Below are positions 32,573 through 43,005 of a DNA stretch of 64,000 nucleotides, one piece after another. A program made the position numbers and the translations under genes. The DNA is from Marinobacter sp. Arc7-DN-1 (GTDB taxonomy: Bacteria; Pseudomonadota; Gammaproteobacteria; Pseudomonadales; Oleiphilaceae). The stretch lies in contig NZ_CP031848.1 of assembly GCF_003441595.1 (NCBI RefSeq), positions 2,480,001 to 2,544,000 on the forward strand, given 5' to 3'. A model generated the notes under the pieces. It saw only the letters and a list, made by a program, of their open reading frames with translations. It had not been told where the DNA came from and did not search any database. How positions within the stretch are numbered: the stretch's first letter is position 1; the number at the start of each line of letters is the position of its first letter.

Positions 32573-34090
32573 ATGACTCAACGCACCACATTTCTTTTGC
32601 TGTTTGTTTTCGGGTTGCTGGCAGGTATCGCTGGCATATTGGGCCTTCAGTGGCTCTCCGGTGAGGATGCCACCACTGCCGCTCCCGCTGAGGGGCCGCC
32701 CCTCAGTGCCTCCTACCGGAGCGGCCCCTTTCAATTGGGTATCGATATTGAGCCGGAAACACCCCGGGTAGGTATAAACGACCTGACCCTGGTATTGCTG
32801 GATGGCTCAGGTGAGCGGGTCAGTGGCGCTGCCATCAAGGCCGTGGCGGAAATGCCCGCCATGGGCACCATGCCCGCCATGCAGGCCCCGGCCGATATGC
32901 AGGAAATTGAACCCGGTCTCTATCGGGGGACTTTCGAGCCATTAATGGAAGGCAGTTGGCCGCTCACGTTGCAGATCAGCAAGGAGGGTGTTGGCTCCGC
33001 ACGTGCCAACTTCGATCTGGCCACGGGCCGAAAGGGGCTGCAGCCGGCCAGTGGCGTGACTGTCCTGACACAAGAGGCAGGCGGCGCCCGAACCGACGGT
33101 GGCGGCATGGCCGAAGAGGCACCGCCGGGTATGGTGACCCTTGACAATCGTCGCCGCCAGTTGATCGGCGTCAAGACCGCCGAGGCGCAAGCCATGACCA
33201 TGACGCGGACCATCCGCGCGGAAGGGCGGATCGCCTACGACGAGACCCGCCTGACAGACGTCAGCCTCAAGTTCGATGCCTGGATTGGCGAGCTCTATGC
33301 CGATTATGTGGGGGTTCACGTCGCCAAGGGCGAACCGGTATTCACGGCGTACGGCCCCGAACTGCTGGCCACCCAGCAGGAATACCTGGAGCTGAAGCGC
33401 CGTGGCAGTGCATCAAGAACCCTGGTGGCTGCCGCTCGCAAGCGGCTCGAGCTCTGGGACATGACCGCCGGGGAAATCGCTAACCTGGAGAAACGGGGCG
33501 AGCCCTTCGACTATGTCGCCATGCACGCGCCGATCAGCGGCACCGTGGTGGCCAAGAACGTGGTGGAAGGTGCCGCCCACAAGGCCGGCATGACATTGCT
33601 GCGCATCGCCGACCTGTCACAGGTCTGGGTGGAAGCCGATATCTACGAGGGCGAACTGCCGCTGCTAACGGAGGGAATGCCGGTGACGGTGACCCTGCCT
33701 TACCTGCCCGGGGAACCGTTCGAGGGCCGGGTCGACTACGTCTATCCCTATCTGGACGGTGCCAGCCGCACCGGGCGGGTGCGTCTTACCGTCGCCAATC
33801 CCGAAGGCCGTCTCAAGCCCGACATGTACGCCGAAGTGAAGCTCAAGGCCGACCTCGGTCGACGCGTGGCGGTGCCGGAAGCAGCCGTCATTATCGCTGG
33901 TGAATTACGGGTGGTATTCGAGGATCTGGGCGAAGGCCGGCTGGCGCCGCGCAAAGTGCAAACCGGGCAGCGGGCCGGCGGTTTTATCGAAATCATCGAG
34001 GGGATCGAGGCCGGCGACCGGGTGGTCACCTCCGGTAACTTCCTGATCGCCTCCGAAAGCCGACTCAAAGCGGGGATGGAACAATGGTAA
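32573..34090 (+). CDS. RND periplasmic adaptor (CusB-like) with N-terminal FixH/YtkA-like domain
   Basis: A 505-residue adaptor with an N-terminal membrane anchor (FLLLFVFGLLAGIAGILGLQ). Residues about 45-150 form a FixH/YtkA-like beta domain containing the Met-rich AEMPAMGTMPAMQAP, a likely Cu/Ag contact. The rest is a CusB/HlyD-type membrane fusion protein: RTIRAEGRIAYDETR, helical hairpin around LATQQEYLELKRRG, lipoyl segment MHAPISGTVVAKNVVEGAAH and beta-barrel GMPVTVTLPYLPGEPFEGRV. It links inner and outer membrane parts and may load the pump with metal. Its stop overlaps the pump gene by 7 nt. Confidence 0.87.
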   Translation: MTQRTTFLLLFVFGLLAGIAGILGLQWLSGEDATTAAPAEGPPLSASYRSGPFQLGIDIEPETPRVGINDLTLVLLDGSGERVSGAAIKAVAEMPAMGTMPAMQAPADMQEIEPGLYRGTFEPLMEGSWPLTLQISKEGVGSARANFDLATGRKGLQPASGVTVLTQEAGGARTDGGGMAEEAPPGMVTLDNRRRQLIGVKTAEAQAMTMTRTIRAEGRIAYDETRLTDVSLKFDAWIGELYADYVGVHVAKGEPVFTAYGPELLATQQEYLELKRRGSASRTLVAAARKRLELWDMTAGEIANLEKRGEPFDYVAMHAPISGTVVAKNVVEGAAHKAGMTLLRIADLSQVWVEADIYEGELPLLTEGMPVTVTLPYLPGEPFEGRVDYVYPYLDGASRTGRVRLTVANPEGRLKPDMYAEVKLKADLGRRVAVPEAAVIIAGELRVVFEDLGEGRLAPRKVQTGQRAGGFIEIIEGIEAGDRVVTSGNFLIASESRLKAGMEQW

Positions 34091-37000
34091 ACGACGTACA
34101 TAAACATCCGCCTGCTCATCCTCCCGCCGAAGGAGAGGGCATCAGCTGGCTGCAACGGATTATCGGCTATTGCGCGCGCAACCCCCTGATTACCGTGGTG
34201 GCCATGCTCGCCCTTACTTTTGGCGGTTGGCAGGCGCTAATGCGGGCGCCGCTGGACGCCATTCCCGACCTGTCCGATGTGCAGGTGATTATCTTTACCG
34301 AGTGGCCCGGGCGCAGCCCGGACCTGGTGGAGGACCAGATCACCTATCCCTTGACGACCACCCTGCTATCCGCGCCGGGGGTGAACTATGTCCGCGGCCA
34401 GAGCATGTTCGGCTTTTCATTCGTCTATGTGATCTTCGACGATGGCGTGGACATGTACTGGGCCCGCTCCCGGGTGCTGGAGTACCTGAACAGTGCTGTC
34501 GCCGACTTGCCGGATGGGGTCAATCCTACCCTGGGGCCGGACGCCACCGGCGTCGGTTGGGTCTACCAGTATGCCCTGCGGGATACTTCCGGCAATCACA
34601 GTCTGGCGGATCTGCGCTCGCTGCAGGATTTCAATCTGCGCTATGCCCTGGAGGCGGTCGAAGGCGTGGCCGAGGTAGCGTCCATCGGCGGCTTCCAGCG
34701 GGAATACCAGATCAGTCTCGACCCCAACAAGCTCGCCTCCTATGACATCCCTCTCAAACGGGTAGCCGAGGCGGTGGGCGACTCCAACCAGGATGTAGGC
34801 GGACGCATCCTGGAGGTGGCGGGTCACGAGCAGTTTATCCGCGGCCGGGGCTATGTGAAGTCTGTGGCGGACCTGGAGAAGGTGGTGCTGAAAACCACCT
34901 CGGCCGGCGTCCCGGTTACCGTGAAAAATGTCGGCCATGTGGCCCTGGGGCCCGCCATGCAGCGGGGCCAGGCGGAACTGGACGGCGAGGGCGTGGCCGT
35001 GGGTGGTATCGTGGTGATGCGCTACGGTGAAAACGCCCTGGATGTGATCAACAAGGTCAAGCAACGGCTGGCGGATATCAAACCGGGGTTGCCCGAGGGG
35101 GTGGAGATCGTACCGGTCTACGACCGCTCGACCCTGATCAAGGACGCCATCGACACCCTGGCTAAAACCCTGATCGAAGAGATGCTCATCGTCTCCCTGA
35201 TTATCGGCATCTTCCTGTTGCACGTGCGCTCTACCCTAGTGGCGGTGATCACCCTGCCCGTGGCGGTGCTGATGGCATTTATCCCGATGTATTTTCAGGG
35301 GTTGACGGCAAATATCATGTCCCTGGGCGGGATCGCCGTGGCCATCGGCGCCATGGTGGATGCCGCCATCGTCATCATCGACAACATCCACAAACGGCTG
35401 CATCGCTGGCAGAGTCCCGACGCCGATCAGGAGGAACAGGCCAAGTCCCGGCGGGACGTGATTATCGAGGCCATGCAGCAGGTGGGGCCCAGCATCTTTT
35501 TCTCGCTGGCGATCATCACCATTTCCTTTATGCCGGTATTCGTCCTGGAGGGCACGGAAGGGCGGCTGTTCAAACCGCTGGCGTTCACCAAGACCTACTC
35601 CATGGCTTTTGCGGCGCTGTTGTCCATCACCCTGGTGCCGGCCCTGGCGGTATGGCTGATCCGCGGCAAAATCCGCGCCGATCACAGCAAGTTGAACCAG
35701 TGGCTGGTGGCCGCCTACCGGCCGGTGGTCGCCTTTGCGGTGCGTTTTCGTTGGGCGGTGGCCGGAGCAGCCGTGCTGGTATTGCTGTTAACCGTCATAC
35801 CCTTCCGGCAATTGGGCAACGAGTTTATGCCGCCCCTCAACGAGGGTTCGATTCTGTTTATGCCCACGGCCCTGCCGGGCATGTCCATTACCGAGGCGAC
35901 CCAGACAATGCAGACCATGGACCGGATCATTGCCGATATCCCCGAAGTGGAGCATGTCTTCGGTAAGGTGGGCCGCTCCACCAGCGCCACAGATCCCGCA
36001 CCCCTGTCCATGGTGGAAACGGTGATCACCCTGAAACCTAAAAACCAGTGGCGCGAGGGGATGACCTGGGACGGGCTGATTCAGGAGATGGACGGGAAAC
36101 TGAAGTTTCCGGGTATGCCCAATATCTTCTGGATGCCGATCCAGACCCGCACCGAGATGCTTGCCACCGGTATTCGCTCGGCCCTGGGCATCAAGGTCTT
36201 TGGTGCCGACCTTGCCACCATCGAGGAAACCGGCATTGCCATCGAGAATGCGCTACAGCAGGATGAGCGCACGGCTCCCTTTACCCGCAGTGCCTTCGCC
36301 GAGCGCAGCACCGGTGGCTATTTTCTGGACTTTACCGTTGATCGAGCGGCGGCCGCACGCTTCGGGCTGAACGTTGGCGACGTGGAGCGGGTGATTATGG
36401 CGGCCATGGGCGGTACCGTCGTATCACAAACTGTGGAAGGTCGGGAACGCTACAACATTCTGGTGCGCTACGCCCGGGATTACCGCGATAATGTCGAGGC
36501 ATTGGAGCGGGTGTTGGTGCCCACTCCCACCGGTGCGCAAATTCCCATCACTCAAGTGGCAGATATCGAGTTCCGCACCGGTCCGCCGGCGATACGCAGC
36601 GAGGATGGCCTGCTCGTGGGCTTTGTCTTTGTCGACGTCACAAGCGATATCGGCATTGCCGATTATGTCGAACGGGCGAAGCAGGTCGTCGCCGACGAGG
36701 TCACGGTGCCGGACGGCTACCGACTGGCCTGGGCCGGACAGTTCCAGTATTTCGAGCGGGCCAAAGCCAAGCTGCAGTTACTGGTGCCAGCCACGCTGTT
36801 TTTGATCTTCTTCATGCTGTTCATGCACCGGGGCTCCCTCACCGAGACCCTGGTGGTGATGCTGAGCGTGCCTTTCTCGTTGAGCGGCGCTGTCTGGCTA
36901 TTGTGGTGGCTGGGTTTCAAGCTCAGCGTCGCCGTCTGGGTGGGTATGATCGCCGTGGCGGGCCTCGCCGTGGAGCTGGGTCTGCTGATGATGGTGTACC

Positions 37001-37317
37001 TGGATATCGCCTGGCGTGATCGCGAAGTGGAGCGCCGACTCAATACCGGCGGGGACATGGCGGAAGTGATTCAGAGCGGTGCAGGCCAGCGCATCCGTCC
37101 AATGCTGATGACTGGGGTGGCCCTGTTTATGGGGCTGATACCGATTTTGCTGTCAAGCGGCACAGGCGCGGATGTGATGCAGCGCATCGCCGCGCCGATG
37201 GTCGGCGGCGTGATTTCTGCCCTCCTGATAGTGCTGGTGGTGTACCCGGCAATCTTCATGCTATGGCGGGGGCGCGGCCTGCCCAAGGGAGCACCGACAC
37301 CACCACCGGAAACTTAA
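34084..37317 (+). CDS. CusA/CzcA-family RND efflux pump, Cu(I)/Ag(I) type
   Basis: A 1077-residue RND pump with about 12 membrane helices and two large periplasmic loops. The metal-binding Met triad of CusA is conserved by motif: FMPTALPGM, LSMVETVITL and TRTEMLATGIRSALGIKV match the sites of M573, M623 and M672 in E. coli CusA. The helix 4 acidic segment GGIAVAIGAMVDAAIVIIDN is present. The Met triad argues for monovalent copper/silver rather than Co/Zn/Cd. It is the last gene of the efflux operon; an imperfect GC-rich hairpin at 37328-37366 follows the stop but has no T tract. Confidence 0.92.
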   Translation: MVNDVHKHPPAHPPAEGEGISWLQRIIGYCARNPLITVVAMLALTFGGWQALMRAPLDAIPDLSDVQVIIFTEWPGRSPDLVEDQITYPLTTTLLSAPGVNYVRGQSMFGFSFVYVIFDDGVDMYWARSRVLEYLNSAVADLPDGVNPTLGPDATGVGWVYQYALRDTSGNHSLADLRSLQDFNLRYALEAVEGVAEVASIGGFQREYQISLDPNKLASYDIPLKRVAEAVGDSNQDVGGRILEVAGHEQFIRGRGYVKSVADLEKVVLKTTSAGVPVTVKNVGHVALGPAMQRGQAELDGEGVAVGGIVVMRYGENALDVINKVKQRLADIKPGLPEGVEIVPVYDRSTLIKDAIDTLAKTLIEEMLIVSLIIGIFLLHVRSTLVAVITLPVAVLMAFIPMYFQGLTANIMSLGGIAVAIGAMVDAAIVIIDNIHKRLHRWQSPDADQEEQAKSRRDVIIEAMQQVGPSIFFSLAIITISFMPVFVLEGTEGRLFKPLAFTKTYSMAFAALLSITLVPALAVWLIRGKIRADHSKLNQWLVAAYRPVVAFAVRFRWAVAGAAVLVLLLTVIPFRQLGNEFMPPLNEGSILFMPTALPGMSITEATQTMQTMDRIIADIPEVEHVFGKVGRSTSATDPAPLSMVETVITLKPKNQWREGMTWDGLIQEMDGKLKFPGMPNIFWMPIQTRTEMLATGIRSALGIKVFGADLATIEETGIAIENALQQDERTAPFTRSAFAERSTGGYFLDFTVDRAAAARFGLNVGDVERVIMAAMGGTVVSQTVEGRERYNILVRYARDYRDNVEALERVLVPTPTGAQIPITQVADIEFRTGPPAIRSEDGLLVGFVFVDVTSDIGIADYVERAKQVVADEVTVPDGYRLAWAGQFQYFERAKAKLQLLVPATLFLIFFMLFMHRGSLTETLVVMLSVPFSLSGAVWLLWWLGFKLSVAVWVGMIAVAGLAVELGLLMMVYLDIAWRDREVERRLNTGGDMAEVIQSGAGQRIRPMLMTGVALFMGLIPILLSSGTGADVMQRIAAPMVGGVISALLIVLVVYPAIFMLWRGRGLPKGAPTPPPET

Positions 37318-37439
37318 ATGCGTAATCGCCGCGCCGGTACCGATCCGTACTTTCGGCACCGGGCGGCGGTACTTCCGGGTCTCATACCCGCTTTACTTGG
37401 AGATTAGATCCCGTTCTGGAAAGGCTATGTGCTAGCTTT

Positions 37440-37853
37440 TTACCCAACCCCTCCATGCAATGCCGCAATGAGCGGGCAGGTAATATTGCCTTTTTGGGCG
37501 TGGCATCGGTCAACCATTTCGCCCAGCACCTCTTCAATTTTCTCCAGCCTGTCGATCTTCGCTCGCACGTCCCGCAACTTGTTTTCGGCGAGCGCACTGG
37601 CTTCCTGGCAGTGGGCGCCATCTTCAAGCCGAAGCAGATCGCTGATCTGGTCCAGACTGAAGCCCAACTGCTGCGCCGTTTTCACGAACGTCAACCTGTC
37701 GATGTCGGCGGGACCATAACGCCGAATCCCGCCGGGAGGGCGTTGGGGCTCCGGTAACAGGCCGCGCCGCTGATAATAGCGAATGGTCTCGACGTGCACG
37801 CCCGCCGCCCTGGCCAGGCCACCGATGGTTATTGAACCCGTTTTATCAAACAT
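37440..37853 (-). CDS. merR: mercury-type MerR regulator (second copy)
   Basis: A 137-residue MerR with [20 protein letters not shown] and the three Hg(II) cysteines in [19 protein letters not shown] and ITCPLIAAL. It is nearly the same as the first copy at 29809. Its ATG is followed in the divergent direction by a complete mer operator and merTPA. It should repress and, with Hg(II), activate that operon by untwisting the 19-nt spacer promoter. Confidence 0.93.
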   Translation of the reverse strand: MFDKTGSITIGGLARAAGVHVETIRYYQRRGLLPEPQRPPGGIRRYGPADIDRLTFVKTAQQLGFSLDQISDLLRLEDGAHCQEASALAENKLRDVRAKIDRLEKIEEVLGEMVDRCHAQKGNITCPLIAALHGGVG

Positions 37854-37858
37854 GCGTG

Positions 37859-37889
37859 TTGACTCCGTAGCTGACTACGGATGTAACCT
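37859..37889 (+). promoter_or_regulatory. mer operator/promoter (intact)
   Basis: TTGACT (37859-37864), a 19-nt spacer with the dyad CCGTAGCTGACTACGG, and TAACCT (37884-37889). This is the standard MerR-controlled promoter arrangement, between divergent merR and merT. Confidence 0.92.
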
Positions 37890-37926
37890 TATCCCAGCGA
37901 ATAAAGTCATGAAAGGTGCAAGCGTT

Positions 37927-38277
37927 ATGTCGGATGCGAAATCGGGGCGTGGCCCACTGATTGCCGGAGGCGTTGCCGCTTTGCTCGCGTCGGCCTGCTG
38001 CCTTGGGCCTCTTGTATTGATCACTCTGGGCGTTTCCGGCGCCTGGATCGGTAACCTGACCGCCCTGGAGCCCTACCGCCCGCTTTTCATTGGCGCGGCA
38101 CTGGTAGCCATGTTCTTTGCCTGGCGCCGAATCTATCGGCCAGCGGAACAGTGCCAGCCGGGAGACATCTGCGCCGTACCCCGGGTGCGAACCGCCTATA
38201 AGGTGATCTTCTGGGGGGTGGCGGCACTGGTACTGGTTGCTCTGGTGTTCCCTTATGTCCTGCCTCTGTTCTACTGA
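37927..38277 (+). CDS. merT: mercuric transport protein MerT
   Basis: A 116-residue inner-membrane protein with three helices, the vicinal Cys pair in LLASACCLGPLVLITLGVSG and the cytoplasmic-side Cys pair in PAEQCQPGDICAVPRV, as in MerT from Tn21-type operons. It imports Hg(II) received from MerP for reduction by MerA. The start at 37927 fits the usual MSDxKxGRG beginning. merP follows 15 nt downstream. Confidence 0.95.
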   Translation: MSDAKSGRGPLIAGGVAALLASACCLGPLVLITLGVSGAWIGNLTALEPYRPLFIGAALVAMFFAWRRIYRPAEQCQPGDICAVPRVRTAYKVIFWGVAALVLVALVFPYVLPLFY

Positions 38278-38292
38278 AAAGGAGATTGTCCC

Positions 38293-39995
<1,703 letters not shown>

Positions 39996-40031
39996 GTACT
40001 GGCGACCATCAGCCAGCGTGTCAGAACCTCA

Positions 40032-40226
40032 TCAGTCTCGTGTTGACGGGCACGGCGCCCCACAGGGCGCACAAGCCGTTTGATCCCGCTGCATCAGGGC
40101 CGTTTCCACGTTGCCCCGACCGGAATTGAATGCAAACGTCGGGCTGTTCAGGTGATCGGCCATAATCAGTACCAGAATGATCCCGAGCATACCCAGAATG
40201 CGGGTACGGCTATACGGTCTTTCCAT
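40032..40226 (-). CDS. small single-helix membrane protein after YeeE/YedE-2
   Basis: A 64-residue protein with one membrane helix near the N-terminus (RILGMLGIILVLIMADHL) and three Cys near its end (TACAPCGAPC). I do not recognise it. The ATG at 40226 has GGGAGG 7 nt upstream and follows the YeeE/YedE stop by 14 nt, so it is the last gene of the rhodanese/YeeE operon. The Cys cluster hints at a role in handling sulfur or metal next to the carrier, which is speculation. Confidence 0.6.
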   Translation of the reverse strand: MERPYSRTRILGMLGIILVLIMADHLNSPTFAFNSGRGNVETALMQRDQTACAPCGAPCPSTRD

Positions 40227-40240
40227 TACGCCCTCCCGCA

Positions 40241-41455
40241 TCAGTTAGGCAGCCGGAACCAGGGCCGCAGGCGAATGCCGATCAGCGAACCGGCGAAGGC
40301 GCAGGCAAACCAGATCCAGGCGTGCAGGCTGGCCGAGGCAATGCCGGAAAACAGCGCCCCGATGTTGCAGCCAAAACCCAGCCGGGCGCCATAACCCAGC
40401 AGCAAACCACCGACTACGGCGGCCAGGAACTGACGACTTTCCGGCCGGTTGCGACTGGCTTCATTAAAGCGATTGGCCAGGCCCGCCGCCAGCATGGCGC
40501 CGAGCAGCAACCCGAAGTTCATGACCGAGGGAATGTTGGTCAGCACCGAATCCTTCAGGGCCATGGCGGGGTAATCCCAGGTCCAGAACTCGAACTGGGA
40601 CATGTTCACGCCCACCACCTCCAGGGCTTTGGCACCCCAGACATTGAACGCGAAGGTAATGCTCCAGGGGGCGCCACCGATGGCCAGGGTCAGTGCGTTA
40701 CCGGCCGCCAGGATCAGGATCGCCCAGGTAAACGGCCAGCGACCGCTGAGCAGGGTTCGGAACACCCCGTGACCCTGGCTTTTCCAGAGCAGTTCGTCCC
40801 GTTCGATGGCGCCGTGGGCCTTGCGTTCAATGCGGTTGACCCACCAGGCAATCAGCCCCAGCCCGACAAACTGCACCAGGATAGCACCGACGACACCGAA
40901 GCTGCCGACCAGCGGCACCGGATCGAAACCCGGCCGGTCCAGCCACCAGGGCAGATGAATGGAGCCCAACACGGTACCGGCAATAAAGAACACCAGCGTG
41001 ACTACCATACGAATATTGCCGGCGCCGACGTTGAACAGGGTGCCGGAGCCGCATCCACCACCCAGCTGCATGCCCATCCCGAACAGGAAAGAGCCCACCA
41101 CCAGGGAAGTACCCACCGGTGCGATTGCCCCCACCAGACCGGCCTGCCCGCTGTGGAGCATGGGCACCATGATCAGAGAAGTCACTCCGAACAGCAGTAA
41201 CTGTGCGCGCATGCCGGCGCCGCGCTTCTTAACCACCAGATTGCGCCAACCGGCGGTAAAACCGAAGGCACCGTGGTACAGGGCCATACCCAGCACGGTG
41301 CCCACCACGAACAGCGCCACCATGAACGGAGCGATTTCCAGCCAGATCAGCCCGCCCAGCAGGGCAAAGCCAGCCAGCGCTGTGGATACGATAAAACGGT
41401 CCACCTGCCACCCGGGCTGCTGAAGCCCGGACTGGAGAACTGCAGAATCTGCCAT
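40241..41455 (-). CDS. YeeE/YedE family transporter (second, long copy)
   Basis: A 404-residue protein with about ten to eleven helices and family motifs in both halves: GMALYHGAFGFTAGWRNL and SFLFGMGMQLGGGCGSGTLF in the first, and GLLLGYGARLGFGCNIGALF in the second. The GGGCGSG and GFGCNIG loops carry the conserved cysteines that pass thiosulfate-like substrates in YeeE. It is longer than the first copy and has both repeats. It follows the rhodanese fusion by about 20 nt, so I infer import of a sulfane-sulfur compound that the rhodanese then uses. The ATG at 41455 is preferred over an upstream TTG. Confidence 0.85.
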   Translation of the reverse strand: MADSAVLQSGLQQPGWQVDRFIVSTALAGFALLGGLIWLEIAPFMVALFVVGTVLGMALYHGAFGFTAGWRNLVVKKRGAGMRAQLLLFGVTSLIMVPMLHSGQAGLVGAIAPVGTSLVVGSFLFGMGMQLGGGCGSGTLFNVGAGNIRMVVTLVFFIAGTVLGSIHLPWWLDRPGFDPVPLVGSFGVVGAILVQFVGLGLIAWWVNRIERKAHGAIERDELLWKSQGHGVFRTLLSGRWPFTWAILILAAGNALTLAIGGAPWSITFAFNVWGAKALEVVGVNMSQFEFWTWDYPAMALKDSVLTNIPSVMNFGLLLGAMLAAGLANRFNEASRNRPESRQFLAAVVGGLLLGYGARLGFGCNIGALFSGIASASLHAWIWFACAFAGSLIGIRLRPWFRLPN

Positions 41456-41476
41456 TTGATCACTCAACTAAACGGC

Positions 41477-42916
41477 TCAGTTAAACAGGTCCAGGAGTTT
41501 ACCAAGTCCCTTCCTGGCTACCTGCATCGGGCGACTGCTGTCCTGGGACCACTCCGCCATGGAACCATCATAAAGCGCAACCTCCTGGAAACCCGCCAGT
41601 TCGCTCAACACGAACCAGTCCGTGGCTGCCCAGTGGCCGGTGTTGCAAAAGGCAATTGTCCGGGCCTGAGGATCCAGCTCAGCGCTGTTAACCTTCTCGG
41701 TGATGACGTCCCGATTCAGATAGAACACCTGGTTTTCCTGGTTGATAAAAGAGTGGTGGGGCAGGCTCTTTGATCCGGGAATCGTGCCGGCTACCTTGGC
41801 GGCCGGGGACTTGGTTTCGCCCCGAAAATAGTCCACAGGGCGGGCATCCACCAGCTGAGCCTGGGTCTCCCGGGCGGCCTGGACCTCGTCCAGACTGGCG
41901 ATCAGGTGATCCTGAAGCTCAGCGTCGAATTGCGTCACCGGCAGGCGCGCACCGTCACCCTCGGTAACCTGGTATCCTGCGGCTTTCCAGCCGGCAAAGC
42001 CGCCATTAAGGATGGTCACGGCCTCGTGCCCCAGCACCTTGAAGGTCCAGTATACCCGGGCGGCACTGCCGAAGTCGGTCGAGCCGGTGCCGGCCGGAAC
42101 CAGGACCACCGTATCGTAGTCGATGTAATCCAGTTCCGCCGTCCTGGCCACGTGTTCGGCTACCGAGTCGCTGGCCCAGCGACGAATAAAGGCCCGAACC
42201 GAGCCCTCCGCCTCGACAAAATCCTCCTTGTACCACTTGAACAGTTCGGTGCCATACAGGGTGTCGCCGGTCACCCGAAGGTGATGTTGGGTATTGAAGG
42301 CTCGGCGGGTATTTTCTTCCAGCAGGCCCTCGAGATTGGCAGCGGTATAGATCTGATCCCGCAATGGCGGGCAGCCCACAGAAGCACAGTTCACGGCGAA
42401 GTGAATGCGGGAATCCTTCCAACCCCGGGATTGATAGCCTTCACCCAGCAACACGCCTTTTTCGATCTCATTCAGGCTGAAGCGCTCACCACCAATCACA
42501 AAGCTCTCCCGTTCAAAGACGCTGTCAACAAACGGGTTCACCCGGCCACCGTAATCCCAGACGGATGAGACGAGATAGCCGTCAGGCCGCTCGGTAAGAA
42601 TCTGTTCAAGCATGAAAAAATTGTAGGCATTAATCCAAAATGCGACGGACTCTTGCCTAGCCTCGAGGGCTCCGGTGTTGAATTCCGACAAAGCCTTGCG
42701 CTGGCGCTCCAGCGTCGACACCAGGTCTGTATCCGCCAATGCGGCCTGGTAATCAAAAGCGGAGACCAGCCCGTCACCGGGCAATGTCCGTTCAATGAGA
42801 TAGCTGGACAACAGTCGCTGGTATGGCTTGTACAGGCCGGAATTGATATCCGCCCATACCAGTCCGGGCATCAGGACCAGTGCAACAAAACCGGACGCCA
42901 ATCGATAACCACGCAT
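41477..42916 (-). CDS. secreted DUF547-rhodanese fusion protein
   Basis: A 479-residue protein with signal peptide (ASGFVALVLMPGLVWAD). Residues about 25-265 are a DUF547 domain (VAFWINAYNFFMLEQIL, RIHFAVNCASVGCPPLR, FKWYKEDF), ending at TAELDYIDYD. The sequence then runs straight into the second half of a rhodanese domain (RVYWTFKVLGHEAVTILNGG), and on to a complete rhodanese domain (QLVDARPVDYFRG, then IAFCNTGHWAA with the active Cys). The first part of the inactive rhodanese domain is thus missing and replaced by DUF547. It should be a periplasmic sulfurtransferase. The ATG at 42916 starts the signal peptide; an ECF-type promoter lies upstream. Confidence 0.85.
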   Translation of the reverse strand: MRGYRLASGFVALVLMPGLVWADINSGLYKPYQRLLSSYLIERTLPGDGLVSAFDYQAALADTDLVSTLERQRKALSEFNTGALEARQESVAFWINAYNFFMLEQILTERPDGYLVSSVWDYGGRVNPFVDSVFERESFVIGGERFSLNEIEKGVLLGEGYQSRGWKDSRIHFAVNCASVGCPPLRDQIYTAANLEGLLEENTRRAFNTQHHLRVTGDTLYGTELFKWYKEDFVEAEGSVRAFIRRWASDSVAEHVARTAELDYIDYDTVVLVPAGTGSTDFGSAARVYWTFKVLGHEAVTILNGGFAGWKAAGYQVTEGDGARLPVTQFDAELQDHLIASLDEVQAARETQAQLVDARPVDYFRGETKSPAAKVAGTIPGSKSLPHHSFINQENQVFYLNRDVITEKVNSAELDPQARTIAFCNTGHWAATDWFVLSELAGFQEVALYDGSMAEWSQDSSRPMQVARKGLGKLLDLFN

Positions 42917-42962
42917 AATCACTCCCAAGTCAGTCTTCAGTATTACTTCAGAACCGTAGTTA

Positions 42963-42989
42963 CAGACCAAGACAGTCGCGTTCTGTTAC
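42963..42989 (-). promoter_or_regulatory. predicted ECF promoter of the rhodanese/YeeE-2 operon
   Basis: On the minus strand GTAAC (42985-42989) is followed by exactly 17 nt and GTCTG (GTC at 42965-42967), about 50 nt upstream of the start at 42916. It is 37 kb from the sigma gene, so the proposed regulon is not limited to one cluster. Confidence 0.6.
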
Positions 42990-43005
42990 AACGGTAAGCC
43001 TGACT

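Noticed and set aside
37328..37366. Intrinsic terminator after the Cus-type pump gene
   Set aside because: An imperfect GC-rich stem is present, but no T tract follows, so it is noted only as a hairpin.
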